Positions 34,189-42,549 of a DNA stretch of 64,000 nt are shown piece by piece. The notes beneath the pieces are model-generated. The model did no database searches, was not told the DNA's origin, and was given only the letters and a program-made list of their open reading frames with translations. This stretch comes from VRUE01 sp963745915 (GTDB taxonomy: Bacteria > Actinomycetota > Thermoleophilia > Solirubrobacterales > 70-9): the NCBI GenBank assembly GCA_963745915.1, contig CAVUZA010000002.1, positions 124,001 through 188,000 of the forward strand. The letters run 5' to 3'. Numbering within the stretch: the stretch's first letter is position 1; each line of letters begins with the position of its first letter. Both the position numbers and the translations under genes were made by a program.

Positions 34189-36092
34189 CTCGAGCCCACC
34201 GTCGCGGTCTCCGGCTCGCTCGCCGCCTCGGCGCCTTCGCCGGCCATGATCGCGTGCCGGGCGCCCGGCACGCCGAACTCGTAGGGACCGCCGACCACGC
34301 GCGGGATCTCGTCGAAGTTGAAGATCGGCGGCGGCGAGGAGACCTGCCACTCGATCGTCTTCGCCCGCCACGGGTTGGCCTCGGCGCGCGGGCCGAAGCG
34401 CCAGCTGACGATCATGTTGTAGAGGAAGACCAGCTGCACGGCGCCGAGGATGAAGGCGCCGACGCTGATCAGCAGGTTCCACTCGCCGAACTGGGTCGCG
34501 TAGTCGGCGACGCGGCGCGGCATCCCGTCCATCCCCACCCAGTGCATCGGGATGAATGTGACCCAGGTGCCGAACAGGGTGCCCCAGAAGTGGACCCGGC
34601 CGAGCCGCTCGTCGTACATCCGCCCGGTCATCTTCGGGAACCAGTGGTAGACGCCGGCGAAGATCGTGAAGACCGAGCCGCCGAAGAGGACGAAGTGGAT
34701 GTGGGCGACGATGAAGTAGGTGTCGGAGACGTGGATGTCGATCGGCACCATGCCCAGCATCACGCCGCTGATGCCGCCGACCGTGAAGGTGACGATGAAG
34801 GCGAGCGCGAACAGCATCGCGGTCGAGTAGGTGTGGATCTTGCCGAAATAGAGCGTGCCCAGCCAGGAGAAGATCTTGATCCCGGTCGGCACCGCGATCA
34901 GCAGCGTGGTGATCATCATCGGCACCCGCAGCCAGCTGAACATGCCGGCGACGAACATGTGGTGGGCCCAGACCGAGTAGCTGAGCACGACGATCCCGAT
35001 CAGCGCCAGGGCCATCAGCCGGTAGCCGAAGATCGGCTTGCGGGCGTGGGTCGAGATCACCTCGCTGATGATCCCGAAGCCGGGCAACATCATGATGTAG
35101 ACGGCCGGGTGCGAGTAGAACCAGAAGATGTGCTGGTAGCTGACCACGTCGCCGCCGCCGGCGAACTGGAAGAACTGGGTGTGCAGGGCGCGGTCGAAGA
35201 GGACCATGAACTGGACGCCGGCGATGAACGGCGTCGCGGCGACGACCAGCAGCGAGGTCGAGAGGTTGGCCCAGACCAGCAGCGGCATGCGCCAGAAGGT
35301 CATCCCGGGCGCACGCATGGTGATGATCGTGACCAGGAAGTTGAGCGCGGTGGCGATCGAGGAGGCGCCAGCGAACTGGACGCCGAGGTTGAAGAACGAC
35401 TGCCCGAGCGGCGCCCCGGTCGAGAGCGGCGCGTAGCCGGTCCAGCCGGCGTCGAAGGCGCCGCCGGGGGCGAGGAAGCTGCCGATGAAGAGCAGGCCGG
35501 CGAGCGGCAGCATCCAGAAGCTGAGCGCGTTGAGGCGCGGGAAGGCCATGTCGGGGGCGCCGATCATCAGCGGCAGCACGTAGTTGGCGAGCCCGGCGAA
35601 GACCGGGATGACGAAGACGAAGATCATCAGCACCGCGTGGGTGGAGAAGAGGCTGTTGTAGGTCGCCGCGTCGACGATCTGGGTGCCGGGCTGGGCCAGC
35701 TCGGCGCGGATCAGCATCGCCATCAGGCCGCCGATGAAGAAGAAGAAGAAGGTGGTGACGACGTACTGGACGCCGATCACCTTGTGGTCGGTGTTGAAGC
35801 GGAAGTAGTCCTTCCAGCTCTTGGCGCCGTGCTGGGAGTGGTCCTCGGGGATCGTCGGCATGCCGACCGCCCAGCGCAGCCAGTAGTCGAAGCAGCCGAA
35901 GCCGAGCAGGAAGCCGAGCGGGCCGGTGATCAGCGGCACGACGACGTGCGGGTAGCCGGTCTGCTCGGTCTGGTAGATCGGCAGGCCGGAGACGTCGCGC
36001 AGGACGATGACCAGCAGGAAGCCGAACGCCGCCCCGCCGAGGGCGCCCAGGGCGCCCCGGATCCAGCCCGGTTGCTTGATCGCTGCGGTCAT
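34185..36092 (-). CDS. ctaD: Cytochrome c oxidase subunit I (aa3 type)
   Basis: 635 residues from MTAAIKQ. All ligands are present: FSTHAVLMIF (haem a), FWFYSHPAVYIMMLPGFG (CuB His and cross-linked Tyr), WAHHMFVAGM (CuB pair) and IVAHIHFVLFGG (haem a3 and haem a). An unusual ~95-residue N-terminal extension with two membrane helices precedes NTDHKVIG. Catalyses oxygen reduction and proton pumping. Downstream of ctaC by 13 bases; its stop overlaps the next start. Confidence 0.97.
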   Translation of the reverse strand: MTAAIKQPGWIRGALGALGGAAFGFLLVIVLRDVSGLPIYQTEQTGYPHVVVPLITGPLGFLLGFGCFDYWLRWAVGMPTIPEDHSQHGAKSWKDYFRFNTDHKVIGVQYVVTTFFFFFIGGLMAMLIRAELAQPGTQIVDAATYNSLFSTHAVLMIFVFVIPVFAGLANYVLPLMIGAPDMAFPRLNALSFWMLPLAGLLFIGSFLAPGGAFDAGWTGYAPLSTGAPLGQSFFNLGVQFAGASSIATALNFLVTIITMRAPGMTFWRMPLLVWANLSTSLLVVAATPFIAGVQFMVLFDRALHTQFFQFAGGGDVVSYQHIFWFYSHPAVYIMMLPGFGIISEVISTHARKPIFGYRLMALALIGIVVLSYSVWAHHMFVAGMFSWLRVPMMITTLLIAVPTGIKIFSWLGTLYFGKIHTYSTAMLFALAFIVTFTVGGISGVMLGMVPIDIHVSDTYFIVAHIHFVLFGGSVFTIFAGVYHWFPKMTGRMYDERLGRVHFWGTLFGTWVTFIPMHWVGMDGMPRRVADYATQFGEWNLLISVGAFILGAVQLVFLYNMIVSWRFGPRAEANPWRAKTIEWQVSSPPPIFNFDEIPRVVGGPYEFGVPGARHAIMAGEGAEAASEPETATVGSR

Positions 36093-36105
36093 CGGCGCGC
36101 CCCCA

Positions 36106-36897
36106 TTATGCCCCTCCCGCGCCGACGGCAATCGGGTCGGTTTCGGTGTCTTGGCGGATCGTCTCCAGGTACGGATCGGGCACGGTCTCCTTCAGGCCGG
36201 CGACCCATTCGCGGAAGCGGGCCGGCGGCTCGACCACGACCTTGGCCCGCATCGCGCCGTGGCCGAAGCCGCAGAGCTCGGTGCAGATCAGCTGGTAGGT
36301 GCCGGGCTTGTCCGGGGTGACGATCGCGGTCGTCGTGATCCCCGGGACGTTGTCTTTCTTGATCCGCCACTCGGGCACCCAGAAGGAGTGGATCACGTCC
36401 AGCGAGTGCATCTTGAAATGCACCTGGCGGTCGAGCGGCACGTGCAGCTCGCCCTCCGAGTAGACGTTGTCCTTGCCCGGGTAGCCGAAGCTCCAGGCGT
36501 ACTGCTGGGAGAAGACGTCGACCGTGAGCGGGTTCTTGGTCGTCTCTTCGATGTCGTTGAGGACCGACCAGCTGTAGCCGGCGCCGAAGAGGACGATGAT
36601 CGTCGGGATCACGGTCCAGGCGACCTCGAGCCGGGTGCTGCCGTGGATCGGCTCGCCATCGGACTCGTCGCCCGGCTTGGCTTTGAACTTCCACAGCGCG
36701 TAGCCGAGCATCACCATCACCAGCGAGAAGACGAAGGACGAGATGACGATCATCACGTCGAGCAGCTCGTCGATCTTGGGCGCCGCGGTGGAGGCCTCCT
36801 GGCCGTTCCAGTTGACCGAGAGCATGACCGCGGACATCGCCGCCGTGAGGACGACGGTGGCGGCGAGCATCTTGGCTATGGGGAGGCGCCCGATCAT
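36106..36897 (-). CDS. ctaC: Cytochrome c oxidase subunit II
   Basis: 263 residues. Signal/anchor helix at 10-27, second helix about 45-68, then the cupredoxin domain with intact CuA ligands: SLDVIHSFWVPEWR, and ICTELCGFGHGAM holding both Cys, Glu, His and Met. Accepts electrons from cytochrome c. No fused cytochrome c domain. First gene of the canonical oxidase operon; contrast with the ligand-less homologue at 26117. Confidence 0.97.
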   Translation of the reverse strand: MIGRLPIAKMLAATVVLTAAMSAVMLSVNWNGQEASTAAPKIDELLDVMIVISSFVFSLVMVMLGYALWKFKAKPGDESDGEPIHGSTRLEVAWTVIPTIIVLFGAGYSWSVLNDIEETTKNPLTVDVFSQQYAWSFGYPGKDNVYSEGELHVPLDRQVHFKMHSLDVIHSFWVPEWRIKKDNVPGITTTAIVTPDKPGTYQLICTELCGFGHGAMRAKVVVEPPARFREWVAGLKETVPDPYLETIRQDTETDPIAVGAGGA

Positions 36898-36909
36898 CGG
36901 CGGCGCATT

Positions 36910-38305
36910 CTATGCATCCGGCAGACGGTCGAGGTCGCCCAGCCCGGCGGCGAGCACCGAGCGGGCGACGCCCTCCCAGCTCCAGAGCCGCCGCGCGGTC
37001 TCGACCAGGCTTTTGCGAGCGGCGTCTCGCTCCTCCCCGGGCAGCCCCAGCCACCCGTTCAGACACGCCGCGATCTCCTCCACGGCGCCTTCCCCGACCG
37101 CAAACGAGGTCAGCCCCCCGGCCGCGGCCGGCAGCGCCGCCTGCAGCTGCCGCGAGACCTCCAGCATCCCCGAGTGCCCCGCCGAGACGGGCAGCACCCC
37201 GCAGGCGGCAGCCTCCGCCGCGACCATCCCGAACGCCTCCGGGAACGTGCTCGGCATCACCAGCGCCTCCGCTCCGGGCAGCAGCTCGGCCACCTCGTCG
37301 TGCTCGAGGCGGCCGAGGAACTCGACCGAGCCCGCTGTCTTCTGGGCCGCCTCTGCGTAACCAGCCGGGGGATCGACCAGGAACGCCGAGAGGATCGGCA
37401 GCGCTCCCTCCTCCCCGCCCTCGAGCGCCCAGCCCTTCTCGGCAACCTCCCGCGCCCCAGCCATATCGCCGGCTTCGAGCGCCGCAAGCAGTCTGCCGCA
37501 GACCGTCCTCGTACTCGCCGTAGCCTGCGATCTCCAGCCGGGCGTCCGGGTGCTGCGCCACCACCAGCGGCCACGCCGCCAGAAGTAGATCGACCCCCTT
37601 CGAGACGATCAGCTTCCCCACGTAGACGATTCGGGGCCGCGAGGCGGGGTCGGGTCCAGCGGGAACTCCTCGCGACAGCGAGCCCGCTGGACCCGACCCC
37701 GCCTCGCGCGGCCGGAACGCCCCCGTGTCGACGCCAGGAGGCCCCAGCCGCGTCTTCTCGCGAAGGCCGGGAACGTCCGGCAGCGCCTCCCACAGGGACT
37801 CAGCCGTGTGGCGAGAGCCGACGAGGACACCGTTGGCAGCTTCCATGCCCTCGACCGCGTAGGGGCTGAAGCGCGGGTTCGGCTTGACCGTGTACTCGAG
37901 GGCGGAGCCGTGGATCTTGGCGGCGAATGGCGCCACCCCGGCCCTGGCGAGGATCGCCGGCCCCATGACCAGGTGGTTGGCGAGGGCGAGGTCGATGCCG
38001 CCTACCTGCGCGGCGACCTCGCGCACCGCGGCGACGTTGGCCTCCAGGTAGCGATCGAGCTCGGCCTCACTCAGCTCCGGGAAGGCCTTGACCTCGAAGC
38101 CCTCGTAAGGGTCCTTGACGTAGACCGGGAGCAGGCCGCCGATCTCGGGGTTGTGGATCTCGACGCCCTCGATCCGCACCGTGCGCTCCTGGCAGAGCAG
38201 GTGGACCTCGTGGCCCAGCTTCGCCAGCGCCCGCGCCAGGCTGGCGTTGTAGATGTTGCTGCCGGTGCCGCGCAGCATGTAGCCGTGGAAGAGGAGGACA
38301 CGCAT
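36910..38305 (-). CDS. GT4 glycosyltransferase with internal palindrome and a frameshift
   Basis: N-terminal half: MRVLLFHGYMLRGTGSNIYNASLARALAKLGHEVHLL, then RLGPPGVDTGAFRPR and RIVYVGKLIVSKGVDLLLAAWP, typical GT4. Between FRPR and the PRIVYVGK strand some 25 extra residues (GSGPAGSLSRGVPAG...) are encoded by a long palindrome at 37638-37708. At about 37490-37510 the frame shifts; the C-terminal half continues as LEAGDMAGAREVAEKGWALEG, ALVMPSTFPEAFGMVAAEAAACGVLPV (the E-x7-E donor site region) to 36910. Either a pseudogene or a one-base error in an active gene. The stop lies 13 bases before ctaC's start. Confidence 0.8.
37638..37708. repeat. Long palindrome inside the GT4 coding region
   Basis: 26-base perfect arms (GCGAGGCGGGGTCGGGTCCA... 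and its reverse complement) around a 19-base centre that itself pairs CTCGC/GCGAG. It keeps the reading frame and adds about 25 residues in a loop of the enzyme. Confidence 0.92.
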
Positions 38306-38411
38306 AGATCGCCGCCGCCTCCTCTGCTCCCGCGGATGCCTGAAGAATCAGATATGGACAGGCATCCGCTCCCGCGTCCGGGGGCGGCGGGTGCACTATT
38401 GTGCCGTGCTG

Positions 38412-38675
38412 ATGAATTCGAGGCAGCTCTACCGGATGCGCGCCCCGGCCTCGGGCCGCGAGGCGCTGGCCGAGGCCGAGCCGGGCGAGGTCTACCGCGA
38501 CCGCGAGACGGGCGAGGAGATGGCGCCGGTGGCGCAGGTCCTGCCGCTCGCCCCCTCGGCCTCCGCCCTGCCCCGCACCCCCGAGAACCTGCGCGCCTGC
38601 CGCCGCTGCGACCAACTGATCGGCCTCGACGTCAGCGACTGCCCTTACTGCGGGCTCAGGCAAGAAGCGCTGTAG
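38412..38675 (+). CDS. Small zinc-ribbon protein
   Basis: 87 residues from MNSRQLYRM. C-terminal zinc ribbon with two C-x-x-C pairs: ACRRCDQLIGLDVSDCPYCGLRQ. The N-terminal half is Arg/Glu/Ala-rich with no other motif. Function unknown; could be nucleic-acid binding. Divergent from the GT4 gene and followed by two hairpin elements. Confidence 0.65.
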   Translation: MNSRQLYRMRAPASGREALAEAEPGEVYRDRETGEEMAPVAQVLPLAPSASALPRTPENLRACRRCDQLIGLDVSDCPYCGLRQEAL

Positions 38676-38685
38676 CTCGGCGGGC

Positions 38686-38803
38686 GGGCGGGGGTCGGTG
38701 GGACCCCCTCACTCGCCTGACTGGCTGGGTCGCTGCGAGCCGTCCGAGAAACCGGGTTGGGCCAGCGGCGCAAAACGTTCGGGAGTCCCACCGACCCCCG
38801 CCC
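38686..38803 (+). repeat. Hairpin element, copy 1 (conserved core, own arms)
   Basis: Perfect 19-base arms GGGCGGGGGTCGGTGGGAC / complement enclose an 80-base centre. The central ~63 bases (TCGCCTGACTGGCTGGGTCG ... CAGCGGCGCAAAAC) match copy 2 at 38897-39009 in reverse orientation. Region 38676-39030 has no gene; between the copies an 8-base pair AGCTTCAA/TTGAAGCT (38808 and 38862) adds a third stem. Confidence 0.85.
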
Positions 38804-38896
38804 TCTCAGCTTCAAGGCTCCCTCCCCAACGCGGGAAGGGCACTCGCCCACGCCTCGCGCGTTGAAGCTTCCGTGATCTGGAGCGTGGCGAGATGT

Positions 38897-39009
38897 GGGG
38901 GCGTCGGGTGCCCCTGCTCACGTTTTGCGCCGCTGGCCGAGGGGCGATCTCGGACGGCTCGAGGCGATCCAGCCAGGCAGGCGAGTGAGCAGGGGCACCC
39001 GACGCCCCC
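38897..39009 (-). repeat. Hairpin element, copy 2 (inverted)
   Basis: Perfect 25-base arms beginning GGGGGCGTCGGGTGCCCCTG around a 63-base core homologous to copy 1 on the opposite strand (TCGCCTGCCTGGCTGGATCG ... CAGCGGCGCAAAAC). Arm sequences differ between copies but each is fully self-complementary. Ends 21 bases before the stop of the secreted-protein gene. Confidence 0.88.
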
Positions 39010-39030
39010 GCCCCTCAACACCCCCAGTCC

Positions 39031-39795
39031 CTACGGCTTCTTGACCAGCGTCGCCGTGTACATCAGCCGCGCGTTGGAGTAGTAGCAGCCGTAGGTCTTG
39101 GTCTTGCCGACCCCCTGCTGGGGGTGGCCGCCCTGGATGTCCTCCTTGGAGGAGCACTGGCCCTTGAGGCGGCTGCCGCGCCAGGTGTCTTCGTCGCTGA
39201 CGTTGAAGGCGAACATCGGCGCCCAGGTCGGGACCGTGAGCGCGACCACCTGGCCGCGCAGCACGGTCAGCGGGTGCTCGAGGGCGAAGATCGGCGTGCT
39301 GCCGAAGTGCGGGTTGAGCCGCTGCAGCGGGCTCTGGCGCACCAGGGTGTACTGCGGCGGCTTGGAGCCCTCGACCGGGCGCAGGACGCCGATCCGCGCC
39401 AGCGAGGGCTTGCCGAGGAATTCGTTGAAGAAGCCGACCTCGTCGGTGGTCGTCCTCGTGTCCTTGCGCGAGGGCCGCGCCAGGCTGATCGACCAGGCGA
39501 CGACCTTGCCGTCGAAGGGCGCCTCGTAGGGCCGGGCGACGCCGCCGGCCTTGGCCTGGAAGCCGGTCACGTGGCCCTCGACCCGGCAGGGGATCACCTC
39601 GACGTTGTTGACGATCTTGCCCGGGCACGACGGCCGCGGCGTGCTCGCCGTCTTGCCCAGCACGACGACGCGCAGCGGCGCCGAGCCGGCGGCGCCGGGC
39701 CGGGCGACGACGATCAGCGCGGCCAGCGCGCAGGCGAGGGCCAGGGCGATGGTGGCCCGCCTCGGGCCGCTTGGGTTTTTCGCGCTCGCAATCAC
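39031..39795 (-). CDS. Secreted protein of unknown function
   Basis: 254 residues from GTG after GGAG. Signal-like segment ATIALALACALAALIVVARPGAAG at about residues 14-37, mature part of ~215 residues with four cysteines (PSCPGK, IPCRVEG, GQCSSK, GCYYSN), probably disulfide-bonded outside the cell. Contains VEGHVTGFQAKAGGVARPYEAPFDGKVVAWSISLARPS. No family recognised; similar secreted proteins are common in Solirubrobacterales-like genomes. Divergent from the ABC ATPase gene. Confidence 0.75.
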   Translation of the reverse strand: MIASAKNPSGPRRATIALALACALAALIVVARPGAAGSAPLRVVVLGKTASTPRPSCPGKIVNNVEVIPCRVEGHVTGFQAKAGGVARPYEAPFDGKVVAWSISLARPSRKDTRTTTDEVGFFNEFLGKPSLARIGVLRPVEGSKPPQYTLVRQSPLQRLNPHFGSTPIFALEHPLTVLRGQVVALTVPTWAPMFAFNVSDEDTWRGSRLKGQCSSKEDIQGGHPQQGVGKTKTYGCYYSNARLMYTATLVKKP

Positions 39796-39928
39796 GATCT
39801 CCAGCTGCAAACCCTGCCCGCGGGCAGGGTTGCGGCCACGATTCTGCCTTTCGGGCCGGCCGCGTGCCCTCCTCCGTGCGCGATTGCACGATCGCGGCCA
39901 GGCGCCGGCTGTAGGGTTGCCTGCCGCA

Positions 39929-40918
39929 ATGGGGACTGACGAGCGAGCCATCGTAGTCGAGGGTCTGGAGCGCGCCTTCGGCGACGTTCTCGCCGTGCAG
40001 GGGGTCGACCTCGAGGTCGAGGCGGGCGAGATCTACGGCTTCCTCGGCCCCAACGGCGCCGGCAAGACGACGACCGTGCGGATGCTGACCACGCTGCTGC
40101 TGCCGACCGGCGGTCGGGCCACGGTCGCCGGCCACGACGTGGTCAGCGGGGCACGCGCGGTTCGCGCCTCGATCGGCGTCGCCCTGCAGGAGGCCGCCCT
40201 CGACCCGCTGATGACCGGCCGCGAGCTGATCCGCCTGCAGGCGACGCTGCAGGGCCTGCCGGGCGCCGAGGGCCGCCGCCGCGCCGACGCGCTGCTCGAA
40301 CGGGTCGACCTCGCCGACGCCGCCGACCGCCGCGTCGGCGGCTACTCGGGCGGGATGAAGCGCCGCCTCGACCTCGCCGCCGCCCTCGTCCACGAACCGC
40401 GCGTGCTCTTCCTCGACGAGCCGACCACCGGCCTCGACCCGGTCAGCCGCAAGACGATCTGGGAGGAGGTGCGGGCGCTCAACGACGACGGCACCACGGT
40501 CTTCCTCACCACCCAGTACCTGGAGGAGGCCGACCAGCTCGCCGACGAGGTCGGGATCATCGACCGCGGCCGGATCGTCGCCGAGGGCACCCCAGAGCGG
40601 CTCAAGGCCGAGATCGGCAACCCCCACATCCAGCTGCAGCTCGCCGCCGGCTCGATCGCCGCCGCCGAGGAGGTCTGCGCCCGGATCGGCAGGCTGCTGC
40701 CGCCGCGCGACGCGCGCACCGTCCTGGTCGAGGTCGAGAACGGCGCCGCCGACATCCCGCGCACCGTGCGGGCGCTGGACGAGGCGGGGATCGCGGTCGA
40801 GTCGCTGGAGCTGGTCCGCCCCACCCTCGACGACGTCTTCGTCGCCAAGACCGGCCACCACATCGAAGGCGACGAGGGCGGCGAGCCGGAGCCGGCGGCG
40901 GACCCGGTCGAGGCGTGA
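39929..40918 (+). CDS. ABC exporter ATPase (DrrA-like)
   Basis: 329 residues. Walker A GPNGAGKTT at 40-48, Q-loop VALQEAALDP, signature GGYSGGMKRRLDLA, Walker B VLFLDEPTTGLDP, switch His position replaced by TTQYLEEAD as usual for the DrrA class. C-terminal ~80-residue regulatory part ends in an acidic tail. Energises the two ABC-2 permeases that follow with overlapping starts; substrate probably a hydrophobic compound or a glycan. Confidence 0.94.
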   Translation: MGTDERAIVVEGLERAFGDVLAVQGVDLEVEAGEIYGFLGPNGAGKTTTVRMLTTLLLPTGGRATVAGHDVVSGARAVRASIGVALQEAALDPLMTGRELIRLQATLQGLPGAEGRRRADALLERVDLADAADRRVGGYSGGMKRRLDLAAALVHEPRVLFLDEPTTGLDPVSRKTIWEEVRALNDDGTTVFLTTQYLEEADQLADEVGIIDRGRIVAEGTPERLKAEIGNPHIQLQLAAGSIAAAEEVCARIGRLLPPRDARTVLVEVENGAADIPRTVRALDEAGIAVESLELVRPTLDDVFVAKTGHHIEGDEGGEPEPAADPVEA

Positions 40919-41700
40919 GCCGGCTCGCCGCCAACGCGCGCGTGGTGCGGGCGCTCGGGCTGCGCTCGATCCGCCAGACCTTCCGCCGCCCGCAGCTGAT
41001 GGCGCCGATCCTCGTCTTCCCCACCCTGCTGCTGGCGATCCAGACCGGCGGCGCCGGGGCCGCGGTCGAACTGCCCGGCTTCCCGCCGGTGCAGAGCTTC
41101 CTGCAGTTCATGCTCGCCGGGGCGATGATGCAGTCGCTGATGCTGGCCGGCAACAGCGGCGGCATCGCGCTCGCCGTCGACATCGAGATGGGATTCACCG
41201 ACCGGCTCTTCGCGGCGCCGATCTCGCGCTTCACGATCGTCCTCGGGCGGCTCGCCGGGACCGGCGCCCTGGGCCTGCTCTCGGCCCTCTGGTTCCTGGC
41301 GATCGGCCTCGTCTTCGGCGCCGAGATCGAGGGCGGCGTCGCCGGCGCCCTGCTGGCGATCTTCCTGGTCACGACGACGGCGATGGCGGTGGGCGGGATC
41401 GGCGCCGCGATCGCCCTGCGCACCGGCCAGGCCAGCGTCGTCCAGGGCCTCTTCCCGCTCGTCCTCGTCGTCCTCTTCCTCTCCTCCGCCTTCTTCCCGG
41501 TCGACCTGATGATCGAGCCGGCGCGGACGATCGCCGAGTACAACCCGCTCAGCTTCGTCGCCGAAGGGGTGCGCGAGCCGATCGTCTCCGGCGTCGACGC
41601 AACCGAGACGCTCGACGCGCTGCTGGCGGTCGCCGCGATCGTCGTCCTCGGCCTCGTGCTCAGCGCCCGCGCCCTGCGCCACCGGCTGCGGGTGGGCTGA
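40915..41700 (+). CDS. ABC-2 type permease, subunit 1
   Basis: 261 residues, six membrane helices: SIRQTFRRPQLMAPILVFPTLLLAI, NSGGIALAVDIEMGFTDRLFAAPISRFTIVLGRL and PLVLVVLFLSSAFFPVDLMIEPARTIAEYNPLSFVAEGVR are ABC-2/DrrB features. GTG start overlaps the ATPase stop by four bases; its own stop overlaps the next ATG by one base. Confidence 0.92.
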   Translation: MSRLAANARVVRALGLRSIRQTFRRPQLMAPILVFPTLLLAIQTGGAGAAVELPGFPPVQSFLQFMLAGAMMQSLMLAGNSGGIALAVDIEMGFTDRLFAAPISRFTIVLGRLAGTGALGLLSALWFLAIGLVFGAEIEGGVAGALLAIFLVTTTAMAVGGIGAAIALRTGQASVVQGLFPLVLVVLFLSSAFFPVDLMIEPARTIAEYNPLSFVAEGVREPIVSGVDATETLDALLAVAAIVVLGLVLSARALRHRLRVG

Positions 41701-42492
41701 TGGAGGCCGTCGCCGCGCAGCCGGCCTGGCGCGCCAACCTGGCGACGATCGCGGCCCTCGTCGCGCGCGCCCGCAACGAGCTCCTGCGCGTCCCCGGCGC
41801 GGCGATCCCCGGCGTGCTGGCGCCGACGATCTTCTTCCTCGGCCTCAACGGCGTCTTCGGCGCCCTGACCCAGCTCAACGGCTTCACCACCGGCAGCTAC
41901 GAGAGCTTCATCGTCCCAGTCAGCATGCTGCAGGGGGCGGGCTTCACCGGCGCCGCCGCGGGGGTCAACCTGGCTCGCGACATCGAGCAGGGCTGGGTCG
42001 ACCGTCTGCTCGTCTCCCCCGCCCCGCGCTGGGTGCTGCTCGCCGGCACCGTGCTCGCGGCCAGCGCCCGCGCCCTGATACCGGCCACCTTCGTGCTCGC
42101 CATCGCCCTCCTGCTCGGCGCCGGCTGGCCCGGCCTCGACGGCCTCGCCGTCGCCTACCTGATGGTCGCCGGAATGGCCGCGGTCGGCGCCTGCTGGGGC
42201 TCGGGCCTCGCCCTGCGCTTCAAGAGCCAGTCGGCGGCGCCGCTGATGCAGACCGGGATGATGGGCCTGACCCTGATGACGACCGCCTACGCGCCGCTGG
42301 CCCTGCTGCAGCCCTGGCTGCACGAGGTCGCCTCGGTCAACCCGGCGACCGAAGTGGTCGAAGCGGCGCGCCAGGGCTTCGTCGGCGGCGTCAGCCTGGG
42401 CCGGGACCTGGCCCGGCCTGCTCGCCGTCGCCGGCCTGCTCGCCGTCCTCGGCGCCTGGGCGCTGCGCGAAATGCGCCGCACCGCCCGGTGA
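41700..42492 (+). CDS. ABC-2 type permease, subunit 2, apparent frameshift near 3' end
   Basis: About 263 residues. FIVPVSMLQGAGFTGAAAGVNLARDIEQGWVDRLLVSPAPRWVLLAGT and TAYAPLALLQPWLHEVASVNPATEVVEAARQGFVGG mark a second ABC-2 permease. At about 42395-42415 the coding pattern moves by one base: the last helix PGLLAVAGLLAVLGAWALREMRR and the TGA at 42490-42492 are in the shifted frame. Unshifted, the frame would run without stop into the glycosidase, which is not a plausible fusion. Either a real lesion or an indel error. Confidence 0.82.
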
Positions 42493-42496
42493 CCCC

Positions 42497-42549
42497 CCGC
42501 CGACGGGCCGAAATGTCGCCTGGGGAGCGACAAATAGTCCCGTCGGCGG
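42497..42549. repeat. Palindrome, family B copy 3 (contains a start codon)
   Basis: Arms CCGCCGACGGG / CCCGTCGGCGG plus inner GTCGC/GCGAC. Starts five bases after the permease stop. Shares GCCGACGGGCCGAAATGTCG plus CCT with copy 2, including the ATG at 42513. Confidence 0.9.
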
